A stretch of 64,000 nt of DNA from Gerris lacustris (GCA_951217055.1 OX578286.1:7108033-7172032), one strand, 5' to 3'; positions 20,952 to 32,884 are shown, counted from the stretch's first letter. Made by a program: numbers and translations. Notes: generated by a model not told the origin, from the letters alone.

Positions 20952-22242
20952 TTATGGTCTACATTTGTATCCACTTTTCAATGATTTACGTATACATCTG
21001 CGTCTAATGCCTCGAGTGCAACAAGTATCGGTTCCAGGATTGCACTGAAAAACAAACAACAAAACAAAGATAAATAGTAAATTAACTTCATATGGAATAA
21101 AAATAGACTGCCAATTGGAGTCTTGTGCTATCTGCAGGCTACTTTCGACAAACCATCCGAATTTCATAACAGTCAGATAAGTACTTTCGACATAGGTGCA
21201 AATAAATGTATGTTTGTGCCCATGTTGAAGAGAAACAAATGGGTGCAGAAGGTTGAAATTTATATGGGACCAACAACCAACAATGAGCTAATTATGACCT
21301 ACTATCCAAATTTCATTTACATCGGACGAGCAGTTATTAAGATATGTAGGTTTGATATAATAATTGAGCGACAGACCGACAGACTGCCTAGCAACAAAAA
21401 TGTTCCCTGATGTCTTAAACGGATATCTGTCTGGGAAAATATTTTCGTTCTTCAGAACGACCATAGAGCTTCCGTTACCTTCAGTAAGCTCGGAAGCAAA
21501 ATATATATTTGTATTAGAAAGTCTTTTTATGGTATTGATAAGCAGTTGTGAAGCTAAATTAATAATAATCAATAGTGGGGAGCTTAGCCTGCCAAATGGC
21601 TGATGCATGTCGCTTCATTATTGCTATTTGTATGGACGCCACTTTACTTAATTAGCTATCCATCAATATCGCGATGATGGGTGCATACAGAACATGGAGT
21701 CTCTTGTCAGATTCTGGAACATACCCTCCAGTTTATAATTCACAGATGTGAACAATGCCTACCTGAGTAACTTAGTAAAGAATGAAGTTACACTATATCT
21801 CGTAACATTTTTATCATTTCAAATCTTGCATATTCGAAGACTTACAACTATAAAAACAGATTTTAATTTATAAGGTGCTTACCCTTCTTCCAGGAGCTAT
21901 ACAACGTCTAGGTGCGGCTGTTGTTACAGCGGGAGCGGCAGTTGTTTCAGCAGGAGCGTCTGTAGTCCCTTCTGGTGCTGCTGTAGTTTCTTCAGGAGCG
22001 GCTGTTGTTCCTTCAGGAGCGGCTGTTGTTTCTTCAGGAGCAGCTGTTGTTCCTTCAGGATCGGCTGTTGTTTCTTCAGGAGCGGCTGTTGTTTCTTCAG
22101 GAGCGGCTGTTGTATCTTCAGGAGCGGCTGTTGTTTCTTCAGGAGCGGCTGTAGTTCCTTCAGGATCAACTGTAGTGGCGTCTTGACCATTCACCCAACA
22201 CACTCCCACCAAAACCACGAATAAAATTTGAGCTAACTTCAT
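20952..22242 (-). CDS. Secreted mucin-like protein with a six-cysteine knottin-like C-terminus (two exons)
   Basis: Exon 1 coding is 22242-21883 (120 codons) and exon 2 is 21044-20952 (30 codons plus stop). The donor is AGG|GTAAGC, the acceptor TTTGTTTTTCAG|TGC, phase 0; the 838-bp intron contains a repeat B fragment. The start is the Met followed by KLAQILFVVLVGVCWVNG, a clear signal peptide. Next come thirteen heptads of the form TTAAPE(E/G/D), encoded by a 21-bp repeat and probably O-glycosylated. The C-terminus is basic with cysteines spaced C-x6-C-x6-CC-x7-C-x10-C; only the first Cys is in exon 1. That spacing is compatible with an inhibitor cystine knot (x7 between Cys 4 and 5 is long for the family). 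Predicted length is 150 residues. If the intron is retained, the frame ends four codons past the donor. The function is unknown: it could be a salivary, venom, antimicrobial or cuticle-associated peptide. Confidence 0.8.
21045..21882 (-). other. Intron of the secreted-protein gene
   Basis: Begins GTAAGC and ends TTTTTCAG on the minus strand. It is inferred because the frame closes properly (phase 0) and the sixth-cysteine pattern is completed only by the downstream exon. Frames predicted inside it belong to repeat B. Confidence 0.75.
21101..21500 (+). repeat. Repeat B, copy 4 (internally deleted, intronic)
   Basis: Starts TAGACTGCCAATTGGAG, then jumps to GTGCTATCTGCAGGCTAC, so ~190 bp of the 5' half is missing, and runs to GCTCGGAAGC. 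It lies within the intron, antisense to the gene. Confidence 0.75.
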
Positions 22243-22327
22243 TATTTTTACCTAAAGTTCTATCTAACAACTCGAACTTCTATACTTCGAAGAATCTTAA
22301 AGTGAATTCTAACACTATTTAATTCAT

Positions 22328-22340
22328 CTATTTATATAAA
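22328..22340 (-). promoter_or_regulatory. Candidate TATA box of the secreted-protein gene
   Basis: Minus-strand TTTATATAAATAG lies ~90 bp upstream of the start codon, leaving a short 5' leader of ~60 bp if transcription starts ~30 bp downstream. It is the best TATA match near the gene. Confidence 0.5.
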
Positions 22341-22344
22341 ATCA

Positions 22345-23091
22345 TATCTTTCTTTTACGTTTTCCTGATATTGATTAAAAAAATTAAATTGATCAAAATC
22401 CCCCAATTATAAAGGAAATAAGCTCGTTAAAACTAAATAATAATTAATCAGTGATAAATACTTCATTGCTATACATGCATATAAAGTCATTTAAAGGCTT
22501 AATTATCGAGTGGGGAAGAGATTATTTTTTCCTTTGACGTGGACGTTGTCCAGTTATGTGACGGGCTTATTATTTTTATCAATAGTAATTTGATTACATT
22601 ATCTTGAAAAAAATATTATTTTTCTATAAATTAATAGGTATTGGAGTTTAGTTTTTTATTTTTTATTTATTGAAGTGGAGAATTGAGGTGTGTTCTAATA
22701 ATTCAAAAGTAGGGTAATCAGAAATTTTTGTTTTCGGCATGGTAATATATACTTAAGTGCGTGGTGGGTACCAGTGTACATATCTCGATAATAATATAAA
22801 TTACTTTGAGGTGCTTTGATCAATAAATTTTGTTACGATTTTATGGTTGCCCAGCTCAGTCGGCCGCTAGGGGTGGGTGAACATAATAATATTAATGGGT
22901 ACAAGGGGTCCTGGTTAAAAATAAAATAAAATATTAACGTCTGAATAATTACGTAATGAAATAACTGTAATAGAATTTAATAGTGCAATACATATAGGTG
23001 TATATAATAGTACAGGCAGGCTTATGAGTACTTAAACATAGTAGGTGGTTAACAAAAGAATTCTTAATCATAGGTAATAAATAAATGGAGG
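22345..23091. other. No gene seen upstream of the secreted-protein gene
   Basis: AT-rich sequence. I recognise no second gene or specific regulatory element; distal promoter elements of the divergent gene would lie here. Confidence 0.4.
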
Positions 23092-23094
23092 TAA

Positions 23095-23557
23095 GGCTAC
23101 GGCCACACCGGAGTTGCCTCGCTTGGAGCCTAGCGGCTTGGTGAGTCGCCATGTAGAACAGAATGGACTGTTCGTCTAGCGACTCGCTAGGTGACTCGCC
23201 TAGTAACCAAGCGCGCGGTGTGGCCGGTCTCGTATATTCTAGAAGGTTGGTTCACATGGGTTACACGCCTGGCGACTCACCAAGCCACTAGGCTCCAAGC
23301 GAGGTAGCTTCGGTGTGGCCCCTATCAATCCAGGCGCCTAGTGGCCTGCCGACTCGCCAAGCCACTAGGCTCCAAGCGAGGTAGCTCCGGTGTGGCCCCT
23401 ATCAATCCAGGCGCCTAGTGGCCTGGCGACTCGCCAAGCCACTAGGCTCCAAGCGAGGTAGCTCCGGTGTGGCCCCTATCAATCCAGGCGCCTAGTGGCC
23501 TAGCGACTCACCAAGCCACTAGGCTCCAAGCGAGGTAGCTTCGATGTGGCCGCAGCC
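23095..23557. mobile_element. Element G: PIF/Harbinger-like MITE with internal 77-bp repeats
   Basis: Ends GGCTACGGCCACACCGGAG... and ...CGATGTGGCCGCAGCC are inverted repeats that continue with CCTCGCTTGGAGCCTAG and GGCTTGGTGAGTCGC. TAA flanks both sides (23092-23094 and 23558-23560), the 3-bp target typical of PIF/Harbinger. It is 463 bp, strikingly GC-rich for the region, and non-coding. Confidence 0.75.
23284..23557. repeat. 77-bp tandem repeat inside element G
   Basis: GCCACTAGGCTCCAAGCGAG recurs at 23284, 23361, 23438 and 23515 (period 77). The unit includes the subterminal inverted-repeat sequence itself, so the right end of the element has been amplified about fourfold. Confidence 0.9.
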
Positions 23558-23560
23558 TAA

Positions 23561-24003
23561 GGGTTAGCGGGTTAGGGTTATTTATATACTTTACGGAGGG
23601 TGTTAACTTGTTAGTGGGGAATTCTAGGGACGGGACAATAAATAGAATAAATAAATAAGATTTACAACTAAAACTAAAAGGCCAAATAATATTATCACTA
23701 ATGCTATCCAATAATCAAACACCCTAAAACTGGGATCCCCTTTAAGTAAAACGTTGACCCCAAAACCTGTAGTAGTTGGCGGAGGAGGCGCAGCTCAGTG
23801 GCGGTGTCCAGCTGGAAGGTTACCAGCTGGAAAAATGGTTTTTGCAACATATTTTAATTCATAATTAGATGACCCGTAAATGTTATGCAATCCGCGGAAA
23901 TTAATTCAAGGGTGGCCATAATAGTTGATATTCGAGAGAATTAGTTGTTCCGTAAAGCAACACCAGACTTAAGTTACTTTAACAGTTTGATAACAAAGAA
24001 AAA
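23561..24003. other. No gene seen
   Basis: Short AT-rich interval between element G and repeat B copy 5. Nothing is recognised. Confidence 0.4.
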
Positions 24004-24590
24004 TAGACTGTCAATTGGTGTGGCACATAGCTTCCTCGCATCCTATCACGTACTTTATTGATTTTAAGCTTTTAAAAGCCATAATTGTCTAAATTGATTA
24101 ATTGTATCCCCATTTTTTATAATGTGACAAAATTGTTTCGATTATTAACATGAATTAAAGTATCAATTTAGAAAAAGTTAAATAGTGCAGACAGTTCAAA
24201 TTAATCTGGGGCTATCTGCAGGTTACTTTCGATAAACTATAAAAGTATCATATAAAACAGATAAGAACTTTTGAGTCTATAGGTGTAAATATATGTATGT
24301 TTGTGAGCATGTTGAAGGGATACAAATGAGCGCAGAAAGTTGAAACTTATATGGGACCAACAATGGGCTAATTATGACCTATACTATACAAATTTCATTA
24401 AAATTGGACGTGCAGATTTTGATATGTTAATTCAAAAAAATAGAGTGACAGACAGACACGAAACCAAAAATGTTTCCCGATGTCTGGAACGGATTTCTGT
24501 CAAAGAATTTTTTGAAATTGGAGACATAAAATATTTTTGTTCTTCAGAACGCTCACATAGCTTCCGTTACCTTCAGTAAGCTCGGAAACA
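24004..24590 (+). repeat. Repeat B, copy 5
   Basis: Full-length copy, TAGACTGTCAATTGGTGTGG to GCTCGGAAAC, with small internal changes. Confidence 0.8.
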
Positions 24591-24786
24591 AATCATATTA
24601 AATTAAAACTTTAAAAAAAATAATAATCTGACGGCTAAAATGTGTTAATTTTGTACATATAAAATAAATGTAATTTTTAATTTACTTTATATAATATACA
24701 AATAAGGTGTAACCCAAATAATTAAAAGTATAAAAAAATAATTACATAAAACTGCCACACTAATCACACTAATTACATTAAGATTT

Positions 24787-25404
<618 letters not shown>

Positions 25405-25950
25405 TAATAGTGGTAAAATTACTCATTATGCTTATGAGTGTACCAAAGGTAAAGGAAGCTATGTGATCGTTCTGAGGAACAAAAAATTCTTTGTCTCCGA
25501 TTACAAATATTCCCAAGACAGAAATCCGTTTCTGACATCAGGGAACATTTTTGGTTTTTTGTATCTGTCTGTCGCTCAATTTATGCGACTAATAGAAATT
25601 TGAATGGTAGGTCTTAAATAGCCCATTGTTGGTCCCATATAAATTTTAACCTTCTGCGCTTATTTATTTCTCTTTCACATGCTCACAAACATAATATTTA
25701 TTTATAGCTATATCTTCAAAAGTACTCATTTGATTTTTATGAAATTTGGAGGGCTTCTAAAAAGTAGCCCGAAGATAGTCTACGCTCTTCTAAATTCTGC
25801 TAAATTGTTTCTTTAATTCATGTAAAAAACAAACAATTTTTACGGATTTCAATTAAACAGATATGACATTAATTGGTTCTAAAATCATAAAATGATGAAG
25901 GGTAACGAAATAGGAAGCAATGTGCCACATAAATTTGCAGACAATTTTTA
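25405..25950 (-). repeat. Repeat B, copy 6 (inverted, degenerate)
   Basis: Inverted B from AAAGGTAAAGGAAGCTATGT to AGGAAGCAATGTGCCACATA. The terminal hairpin is eroded. Confidence 0.7.
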
Positions 25951-26180
25951 AAAACACTTTCATTCATAGGTACGAACATTATTATCCAGTCAACAGAGCT
26001 CTAAATTGGACATATTTTAAGGAACTAAATCGAAAAGTTTTGATATCTGGCATTTTAGTTTTTAGTATATCAAATGTCTTGAAATTTAAGAATGAAGCTA
26101 TTACCGTCATCAAATTAAGAAATTAGGTAAATTTATCCTTTTTTATGAGCAAATTCCTATAAAAGGATAACCAAATTAAA

Positions 26181-26651
26181 TGCCAATCACAGTGGCTTAC
26201 GTCTTATGGCACAAGATTTTATGCTTACACCACCCATTATTGTTGTATTTATTTCATCCCCCCCCCCCATTTTAAATATATATTTGCAATAATTGTTTTG
26301 ATTTTTTACATCTCAATCAGATAAGAACTTTTGAAGCTATAGGTATACATAAAAGTATGTTTGTGCGCATGTGGAAGAGAATCAAATGGGTGCAGAAGGT
26401 CAACGCTCATGTAGAACCAATAATTGGCCAATTATGACTTACCATCTAAATTTCATTAAACTCGGACGTGTTATTTTTAAGATATATTAGTTCACAACAA
26501 ATGAGTGCCAGACTGAAACGTAACCAAATACGTTGTCTGATGTCTGAAACAGATTTCTGACTTTGAATTTTAGAAATCGGAGACATAAAATTATTTCGTT
26601 CCATGGAGCGATCACATGGCTTCCATTACCTTCGGTAATCTCAGAATCAAA
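26181..26651 (+). repeat. Repeat B, copy 7 (degenerate)
   Basis: Starts TGCCAATCACAGTGGC, has a C run (~26260) and a shortened middle, and ends at an eroded hairpin (CTTCCATTACCTTCGGTAAT). Confidence 0.65.
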
Positions 26652-26697
26652 AGTCTGTTTACACAAAATTAAAGCTTATAAAACATTCTAAAAAAGA

Positions 26698-27254
26698 TAG
26701 ACTGCCAATTGGTGTGGCTCATAGATTCCTCGCATCCTATCCACGTAATGTATTGGTTTTATACTTTTTACAAGCCATTATTGTCTAATTTGTTTAATTG
26801 TTTCCCCGTTTTTTAATCTGTCAAAATTGTTTTAATTTTTTACATGAATTAAAGTATCAATTTAGCAAAAGTTAAAGACAGCAGACGGTTCAAATTAATC
26901 TTGGGATATCAGCGGGTTACTTTCTATAAACTGTAAAAGTTTCATACAAATCAGATAAGTACTTTTGATGCTATAATAGGTGTAAATAGATGTATGTTTG
27001 TGTGCATGTGGAAGAGAAACAAATGAGCGCAGAAGGTTGAAACTTACATGAGACCAACAATGGGCTGATTATGACCTACCATCTAAATTTCATTAAAATC
27101 GGACGTGTAGTTTTTAAGATATGTTGGTTCGCAAAATTCGAACGACAGACCGACAGACAGACACGGAACCAAAAATGTTCCCTGATGTCTGAAATGGATT
27201 TCTGTCTTGGAATTTTTGAAATCGGAGACCAAAAATATTTTTGCTCGGAAGCAA
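26698..27254 (+). repeat. Repeat B, copy 8
   Basis: Starts ATAGACTGCCAATTGGTGTG, ~45 bp after copy 7 in the same orientation. The 3' end lacks the block before the hairpin and joins directly to GCTCGGAAGC. Confidence 0.75.
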
Positions 27255-28010
27255 TAGACCCTAATAATGTTCTTAATAAGAACATTATTAACTATTAATG
27301 ACTTTTAAGATATTTTTTGTTAAAAATGTGTTTTTCATGGTCCGGTATCTACCGCGGTGGTTTTAATATATTTTCTGTTATTCATTTCATTTAAAATTTA
27401 GTTCCGTCATTTTTTCTTCGTTAAATAGGCTAATTAAGTTTATTAATTATTGTATACTGTAATGATAATGAATTAAAATTAACATTAAGTAATTAATTGA
27501 ATAAATTTTATTCATTAAACTAATTATTGATGAGTAATAACAAGCTGTGTATAACTGATCTAATCGTCTTAAGCAATTATTCACAAATTGTTTAGTTAAA
27601 ACCACTAAAACCTATTAGTCAAGTTCGGTGTATTTAATCACAATACCACAACACAGAACTAACTCTAATTAGCTCTAATCATTGAAACACCTGACATCTG
27701 GTGGCGATTACAACAACTAATGATAGTAAATTATGTCAAATACTACTCATAAATGTATTTTAATGTGATTGGAATTATTTTAATGATTTGATAGTAAGTT
27801 TTAATGTACATAATTAGTACTAATCAAAGAGCCAATTTAATTGTCTTTTCTATATCGTAGGTTTAAGTGACCAGAATTTAATAAATCTATATCTTTTGGA
27901 GGAGACCGCTAAAGAAATTTTGTAAATTCAGACGTTTCGAATTTATTACAGGGATAATTCATTTATCAGGAGTTAGGAATGAATGAATTCAAACCACTTT
28001 GGTTCACCTA
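27255..28010. other. No gene seen
   Basis: AT-rich sequence with no reading frame or repeat that I can support. Confidence 0.4.
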
Positions 28011-28156
28011 GAGGGGGTTAGAGGTGGTTAGAGGTGGTTAGAGGTGGTTGGAGGTGGTTAGAGGTGGTTAGAGGTGGTTAGAGGTGGTTAGAGGTGGTTA
28101 GAGGTGGTTGGAGGTGGTTGGAGGTGGTTAGAGGAGATTAGAGGTGGTTAGAGGTG
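28011..28156. repeat. 10-bp minisatellite (GAGGTGGTTA)n
   Basis: About 14 units of GAGGTGGTTA with TTGG variants and one GAGATTA unit. It is strongly strand-asymmetric (no C on the plus strand). Confidence 0.95.
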
Positions 28157-28539
28157 GCTCACGAGGTTTGAAGCTAGCAATTAAATCATCTTTTAGTTCC
28201 ATTTTACTAGCCCCGTGGTAGAGAGTTGCAGCCACTTCACACACCATACCTCTGTACATTGTACCGTCGAAGCAAGTATGATGTGATCATTAATGAGCCA
28301 TATTAATCAGAGCATCACGGCGAGGAATCGAACCCGCGATCTCGTACCAGCCTTGATGCATTGATGGCCGAGCATAGCCGGCTCTCGTGTGGTATATTAA
28401 ATCTGCCACATTGTCCGTCAAATAATGTGTCAGACTCGCGTCTTATTATTGAACGAATGTTGATATTTTACGATAGCATAATGTAATAACACTTGAAATT
28501 TCAAGTGTTCTTGTTTGATCCCATTTTCCAAATTAAAAC
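28157..28539. other. No gene seen; B-box-like segment on minus strand
   Basis: The minus strand at ~28323-28342 reads ATCGCGGGTTCGATTCCTCG, a good B box. Upstream sequence is only vaguely A-box-like and I cannot fold a tRNA, so this may be a tRNA-derived repeat fragment. Confidence 0.35.
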
Positions 28540-29020
28540 TTGTGCTTCCTCACCTCCTGTTTTGTATATTTAGATAATTTTATGCTTTTACAAACTATTT
28601 TTGTCAAATTTTTTTAATATTCATTTAATGAAATTCATTTAATTAATGTCACAATTATTGTAAATTGTTTTACGTTATGAAAGTATCAATTTAAAGAGCG
28701 CAGACTTCTGCATTTTGACAAACTAAAAAAATTTGATACGAATCAGATAAGTACTTTTGAAGCTATAGCAATTGGCAAATATATATTTGTGCGCATGTGG
28801 AATAGAAACAAAAAAGCGCAAAAGGTTGAAACTTATATGGGACCAACAATAGGCTAATCATGAACTACCATCCAAATTTCATTAAGGACGTGTAGTTTTT
28901 AAGAGATGTTGGTTCACAAAAATTGAGCAACAGACAGACGGAGAGATAGACACGGAACCAAAAATGTTCCTTGATGTCTGAAACGGATTTCTGTCTCAGA
29001 ATTTTTGACATCGGAGACGT
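28540..29020 (+). repeat. Repeat B, copy 9 (degenerate, 3'-truncated)
   Basis: Recognisable from ATTTTATGCTTTTACAAACT through GATAAGTACTTTTGAAGCTA to GACATCGGAGAC. The start and terminal hairpin are absent. Confidence 0.65.
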
Positions 29021-29119
29021 AATAGCTAATTTAGGTAAGTAAATTAGTTCCACACAATTTAGTTTATTAGTCCTATCACAATTTAGTAAATTAGTCCTAT
29101 ATATGATCTTCTTGATCTA

Positions 29120-29184
29120 GTATAGGTCCAGAGTTGGGTGGGCATTGTCGTGCCCCTGATGAGTGGGACGCGACGAAACTATAC
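29120..29184 (+). ncRNA. Hammerhead-ribozyme-like core (degenerate or partial)
   Basis: CTGATGAG (29156-29163) and CGAAAC (29174-29179) are the two invariant core segments of hammerhead ribozymes at the correct distance. The sequence between them can form stem II (GT.G/C.AC, tetraloop GACG) with one G-G mismatch. CTATAC right after GAAA is complementary to GTATAG (29120-29125), which precedes a GTC at 29126-29128, as in a type III layout, but the register is off by one base. GGGCA/TGCCC just upstream of CTGATGAG could be stem I, again not joined properly to a cleavage triplet. Probably a decayed copy or a chance match. Confidence 0.35.
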
Positions 29185-29344
29185 AGGACATGGCGTAATG
29201 CCGAGCCAACATCTTAATGACGCAATGTCTGATGTTGGAACAGTTCCTATGGGTCACGCTTGCGTGGCACATCCCTTGGTGTCTCTCACAAATTGTGTAG
29301 CCTATTGCAGTGTGCAAAAACACGGTATTACATTGCTGATGAAA

Positions 29345-29795
29345 TTAGTTCCAATATAGATGTGTCCAATATGTATAATCCATAGTAGCCAAATTCTCAT
29401 TAATATCACTCGTGTATAGAAAAGAATATGTCGATATCACGTGCCTCATCTGTACTTTGACACAGGTGTAAACTAATCTGTTGGTTGGTTTTTAGAAGGG
29501 GAACTGGATATGTTGAGTTATTACGTCGAGCAATCTGATGGGAACAATCTGAAGACCAACCATACCTAAGGGAATAATAAATCAATAACTAACAGGGTGG
29601 GAGAACAAAGAAATCAGATGAGATAGTAAAACTATAAGAGCCAGAGTCGGATTACATGATTAAAAACAATATTCACACTAGTATAGTATATCTTTTTATC
29701 GTGTCCATAGTCCATAATGACTTAGCTTAAAAGGATAATCATAAAGCTGGCATAACTTGTTGTGTATTTAATACTAGTTATGTTATTTTTCGAGG
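29345..29795. other. No gene seen
   Basis: AT-rich interval. Nothing is recognised. Confidence 0.4.
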
Positions 29796-29799
29796 TTTC

Positions 29800-29955
29800 T
29801 ATAGGGGTTTCAAATGTACTTCTTTAGATTGTTACTCCCCTATAATTTTTATAGAAAGTAAATAGGTATGATTATTTATGAAATTTCATTTCCTAAATAA
29901 CTATTAAGACAAAGGGACGTTTAGTCCAATGTACTTTGTGACAAAGGAATATCAC
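29800..29955 (-). repeat. Repeat H fragment, inverted
   Basis: CTTTAGATTGTTACTCCCCT, then TAATTTTTATAGAAAGTAAA, TAACTATTAAGACAAAGG and TTTAGTCCAATGTACTTTGT follow the order of the 60-kb array in reverse. It directly abuts element I. Confidence 0.65.
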
Positions 29956-29958
29956 ACT

Positions 29959-30630
29959 TAGTTTTCCAATTTTGTCAAATTTCAAAATGACACCCATTTA
30001 AAATTTTAAAAGGTAAATTCCATGAAAACCAGTAGGTAAGAATAAAATTTGCATAAGCAAAAAGTTGTAGAACTTTTTAATGCCAATCTAACGATACCTT
30101 ATTTATTGAAATCGGTTAAGAAATTACTATTATTTTAATTTTTGTGGTTCTTATTTCTTAAAGCTTTTATTTAACTTGCAATGTTTGTATGTATGTATAT
30201 ATGTATGTTCGGGGTCAAATCTTGCAAAACTGAAGTTTGGATGACAATGCAAGATGGCGGACTAGTTATTTTTTAAGCACGCCCATGATATGGGTATCAA
30301 ATGAAAGGGTTTGCTGAGAAGAATACAAATAAAAGTTTGTTTTAAAAAATATTTTTATATAATCAACTTATTTAAGTTTTGTTTGGGGAAGGTTTTCATT
30401 ATTAGCACATTTAAATGTAATGCTGAGTTATATTGTGAACATTAAAATAATCATAATTTCTTTATTTACAAACCGATTTCGGTAAATAAGGTATCGTTAG
30501 ATTTGCATTAAAAAGTTCTACAACTTTTTTCATAGGCAAATTTTATTCTTTCATACTGGTTTTCATGGAATTTGACTTTTATAATTTTAAATGGGTGCCA
30601 TTTTGAAATTTTGATAAATTTGAAAACTAG
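29959..30630. mobile_element. Element I: ~670-bp MITE with long inverted repeats
   Basis: The left arm (TTAGTTTTCCAATTTTGTCA..., CACCCATTTAAAATTTTA, GGTAAATTCCATGAAAACCA, CTTATTTATTGAAATCGGTT) is mirrored by the right arm ending TTTGATAAATTTGAAAACTAG. The arms are ~190 bp. The centre contains GCAAGATGGCGGACTAG and the GGTATCAAATGAAAGGG module shared with repeats E and M. There is no coding sequence. Confidence 0.75.
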
Positions 30631-30699
30631 TATTTTTGAAAAATTTGGATATTGTTATGTTTCATAAAAATATCTTGAAGTGTTTTTGAAATATAATTA

Positions 30700-31197
30700 T
30701 TGCTTCAGAGCTTACTGAAGGTAACGGACGTCGCTCTGAAGAACGAAAAATATTAAGGTCTCCGATTTCAAAAATTCCAAGACAGAAATCCGTTTCAGAC
30801 ATCAGAGAACATTTTTGGTTTCATGTCTGCATGTCGGTCTGCTGCTCATATTATAAGTTTCAACTTTCTGCGCTCATTTGTTTCTCTTCCACATGCGCAC
30901 AAATATACATTTATTTACACCTATATCTTTCAAAAGTACTTATCTGATTTTTATGTAATTTTTATGGTTCGTCGAAAGTAGCCAGAAAATAGCCCCAGAC
31001 TAATGTTAACTGTCTGCTCTCTTTAAATTTTGCAAAATTGATTCTTTAATACGTGTAAACAATCAAAACAATTTTGACATATATAAAGAAAAGGGGGAAT
31101 AATGAAATAAATAGGATAATAATAGGTTCTAAAAGCATAAAATCATTAAATATTAAAATAAAAGACGCGAGAAAGCTATGTGCCACACAGTTGGCAG
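30700..31197 (-). repeat. Repeat B, copy 10 (inverted)
   Basis: From GCTTACTGAAGGTAACGGAC to AGAAAGCTATGTGCCACACA; near full length with a deletion in the middle. Confidence 0.75.
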
Positions 31198-31282
31198 AGT
31201 ATTTTCCAAATAAATACAAAATGGTGGATTACGGCTAAACTAAGCCGAAATCGAAAAAAGGTAGTGAGCATTTTCAACATTT

Positions 31283-31915
31283 TACTACGTTCTTATTAGC
31301 TTGCTTTCTTGTTTGTTAGTTTGTTTGTTTGTTTGTTTGTTTGTTTGTCCGGTACAAATCTGGCAATCGATTTCTAACTAACTTCCCGAATAGCTAGACA
31401 TTTAAAACTTTTAGCATAGCTCAGAACAAGATGACAATGCATTATTTAAATACTTTTAGCCATCTTTCAGCAGAATTTAATTGGTTTTCAGCAAATTTTG
31501 CTGTACGGAAAGTTAGTTCGGAAAAAATCCGCAAGTTATTTTATTTGTTTTGCCATGTCCCATATTTACGCAATCTTCATTTTGACGGGTCTCAAATTTG
31601 TGATAGATAAACATTGAATGACAGCAAAACAGGAAATATCGATTACGTTATTTATATTATTTCAAATATATAGATGACACGCTTTAGATTTGGTGTTAGG
31701 GAGATCCGTTATACAAAGATTTGTCCTTTTATAAGTTTGATCAGCTCTCTAGATGGTTGTCATTTATGTGAAGTAAATAAATTCAGAACTATTTTTTTTT
31801 TCACTAACATTATATATTATATAACAATAACAATTATATTATCAACATTACATACGATTCAACAGAAAATTTAAAAACGTAGTACATAAAAAGTTCTTTT
31901 TATCTTGAAATTATT
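31283..31915 (+). repeat. Dispersed repeat A, copy 3
   Basis: Starts TACTACGTTCTTATTAGCTT and runs through a (GTTT)n block to AAAAACGTAGTACATAAAAA and CTTTTTATCTTGAAATTA. It is the best-preserved copy. Confidence 0.75.
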
Positions 31916-32879
31916 ACATGTAGAACCCGGTTCGTGCTATTCAGAAGCTTCTTTGTGACTCCCTGTAAAATAATATATAATTGATTATTTACTTTATATT
32001 ATAAATAAATTTGGTCATTAGAGTGGAGGTTATCTCACCTCCGTGAGAAATGAACCATATATGAACCACATACGTGGTAAATGAACCATATGTGTTTCTA
32101 GTTTGACTTTTGATTATTGGATTCCTCTTGTGAAATATGTTAGTTTTTTTTTTTTCATTTTCTTTTTTTCCGGAGATGAAGGAGATAAAGCATCTAAAAG
32201 TTGAAGAGGTTGGTTATTAGAAAGGAAAGGATGGCTCCTGTTGTAGAAATCCTCTTCAGTTATTAATGTAGCAAAAATGACTTCATTCCGTGTGAAAATC
32301 AATGGGGAACCATCTGGCAAGCTAAGGGTGCATTTTCATTCCGCCCTTAGACCTTCTCCTTAACGCTTTTCCCTACCAAGGAAAACCTTCCCTCGTTTCG
32401 AATATTAGTCTCTTTACTAAGAGATGGTAGAGGGAGGGATCGTCTTGAAGAAAAACCGCAAGGAAGCTAACCAACCCCTCAACTGTTACCATAGTAACTA
32501 ATGAAATATCTCATCCAGTTGAAAATATAATCTCTAGCTACAACCGTTTTCTAGTGGTAGGTATAGACTAACGGAGCTACCTACCCTCCTTAACGACTAA
32601 AAGTACTAATATTGATACTCATTTAAGACTGAAGACTAAAGAGAGAGGGAGGGGAAATGAAAACGAAGCAACAGCCTCTTACTAATAACTAATGTTTTTA
32701 TTCCCTCGGTTTAAGTACCGTGGAATATGAGAGGGAGAACTTTATCCTTTTCATAAAGAGCCAATTTTACATTAGATAAAACAAAAACACCCTCTCCCCT
32801 ATTTTTGAAACGTAATAAAAATCGTATCGTTGATGGAGGTAATTATAGTTTCGTCTAAACAGAAGACATTTATAATAAA
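31916..32879. other. No gene seen; pyrimidine/purine-biased
   Basis: Includes ATGAACCATAT repeats near 32050-32095 and long biased stretches. A 68-codon frame (32114-32320, minus) has no recognisable domain. Confidence 0.4.
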
Positions 32880-32884
32880 CAGGT

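Noticed and set aside
21875..22190. Open frames on the plus strand (103 codons) and in a second minus-strand frame across the Thr-rich repeat
   Set aside because: Both are shadows of the 21-bp coding repeat; only the minus frame with a signal peptide, splice donor and Cys module makes sense.
24340..24579. ORFs inside repeat B copies (also at 27071, 21123 and 47236)
   Set aside because: Frames differ between copies and carry no conserved protein, so they reflect shared nucleotide sequence only.
28323..28342. tRNA gene on the minus strand
   Set aside because: A B box is present but no A box or cloverleaf could be formed.
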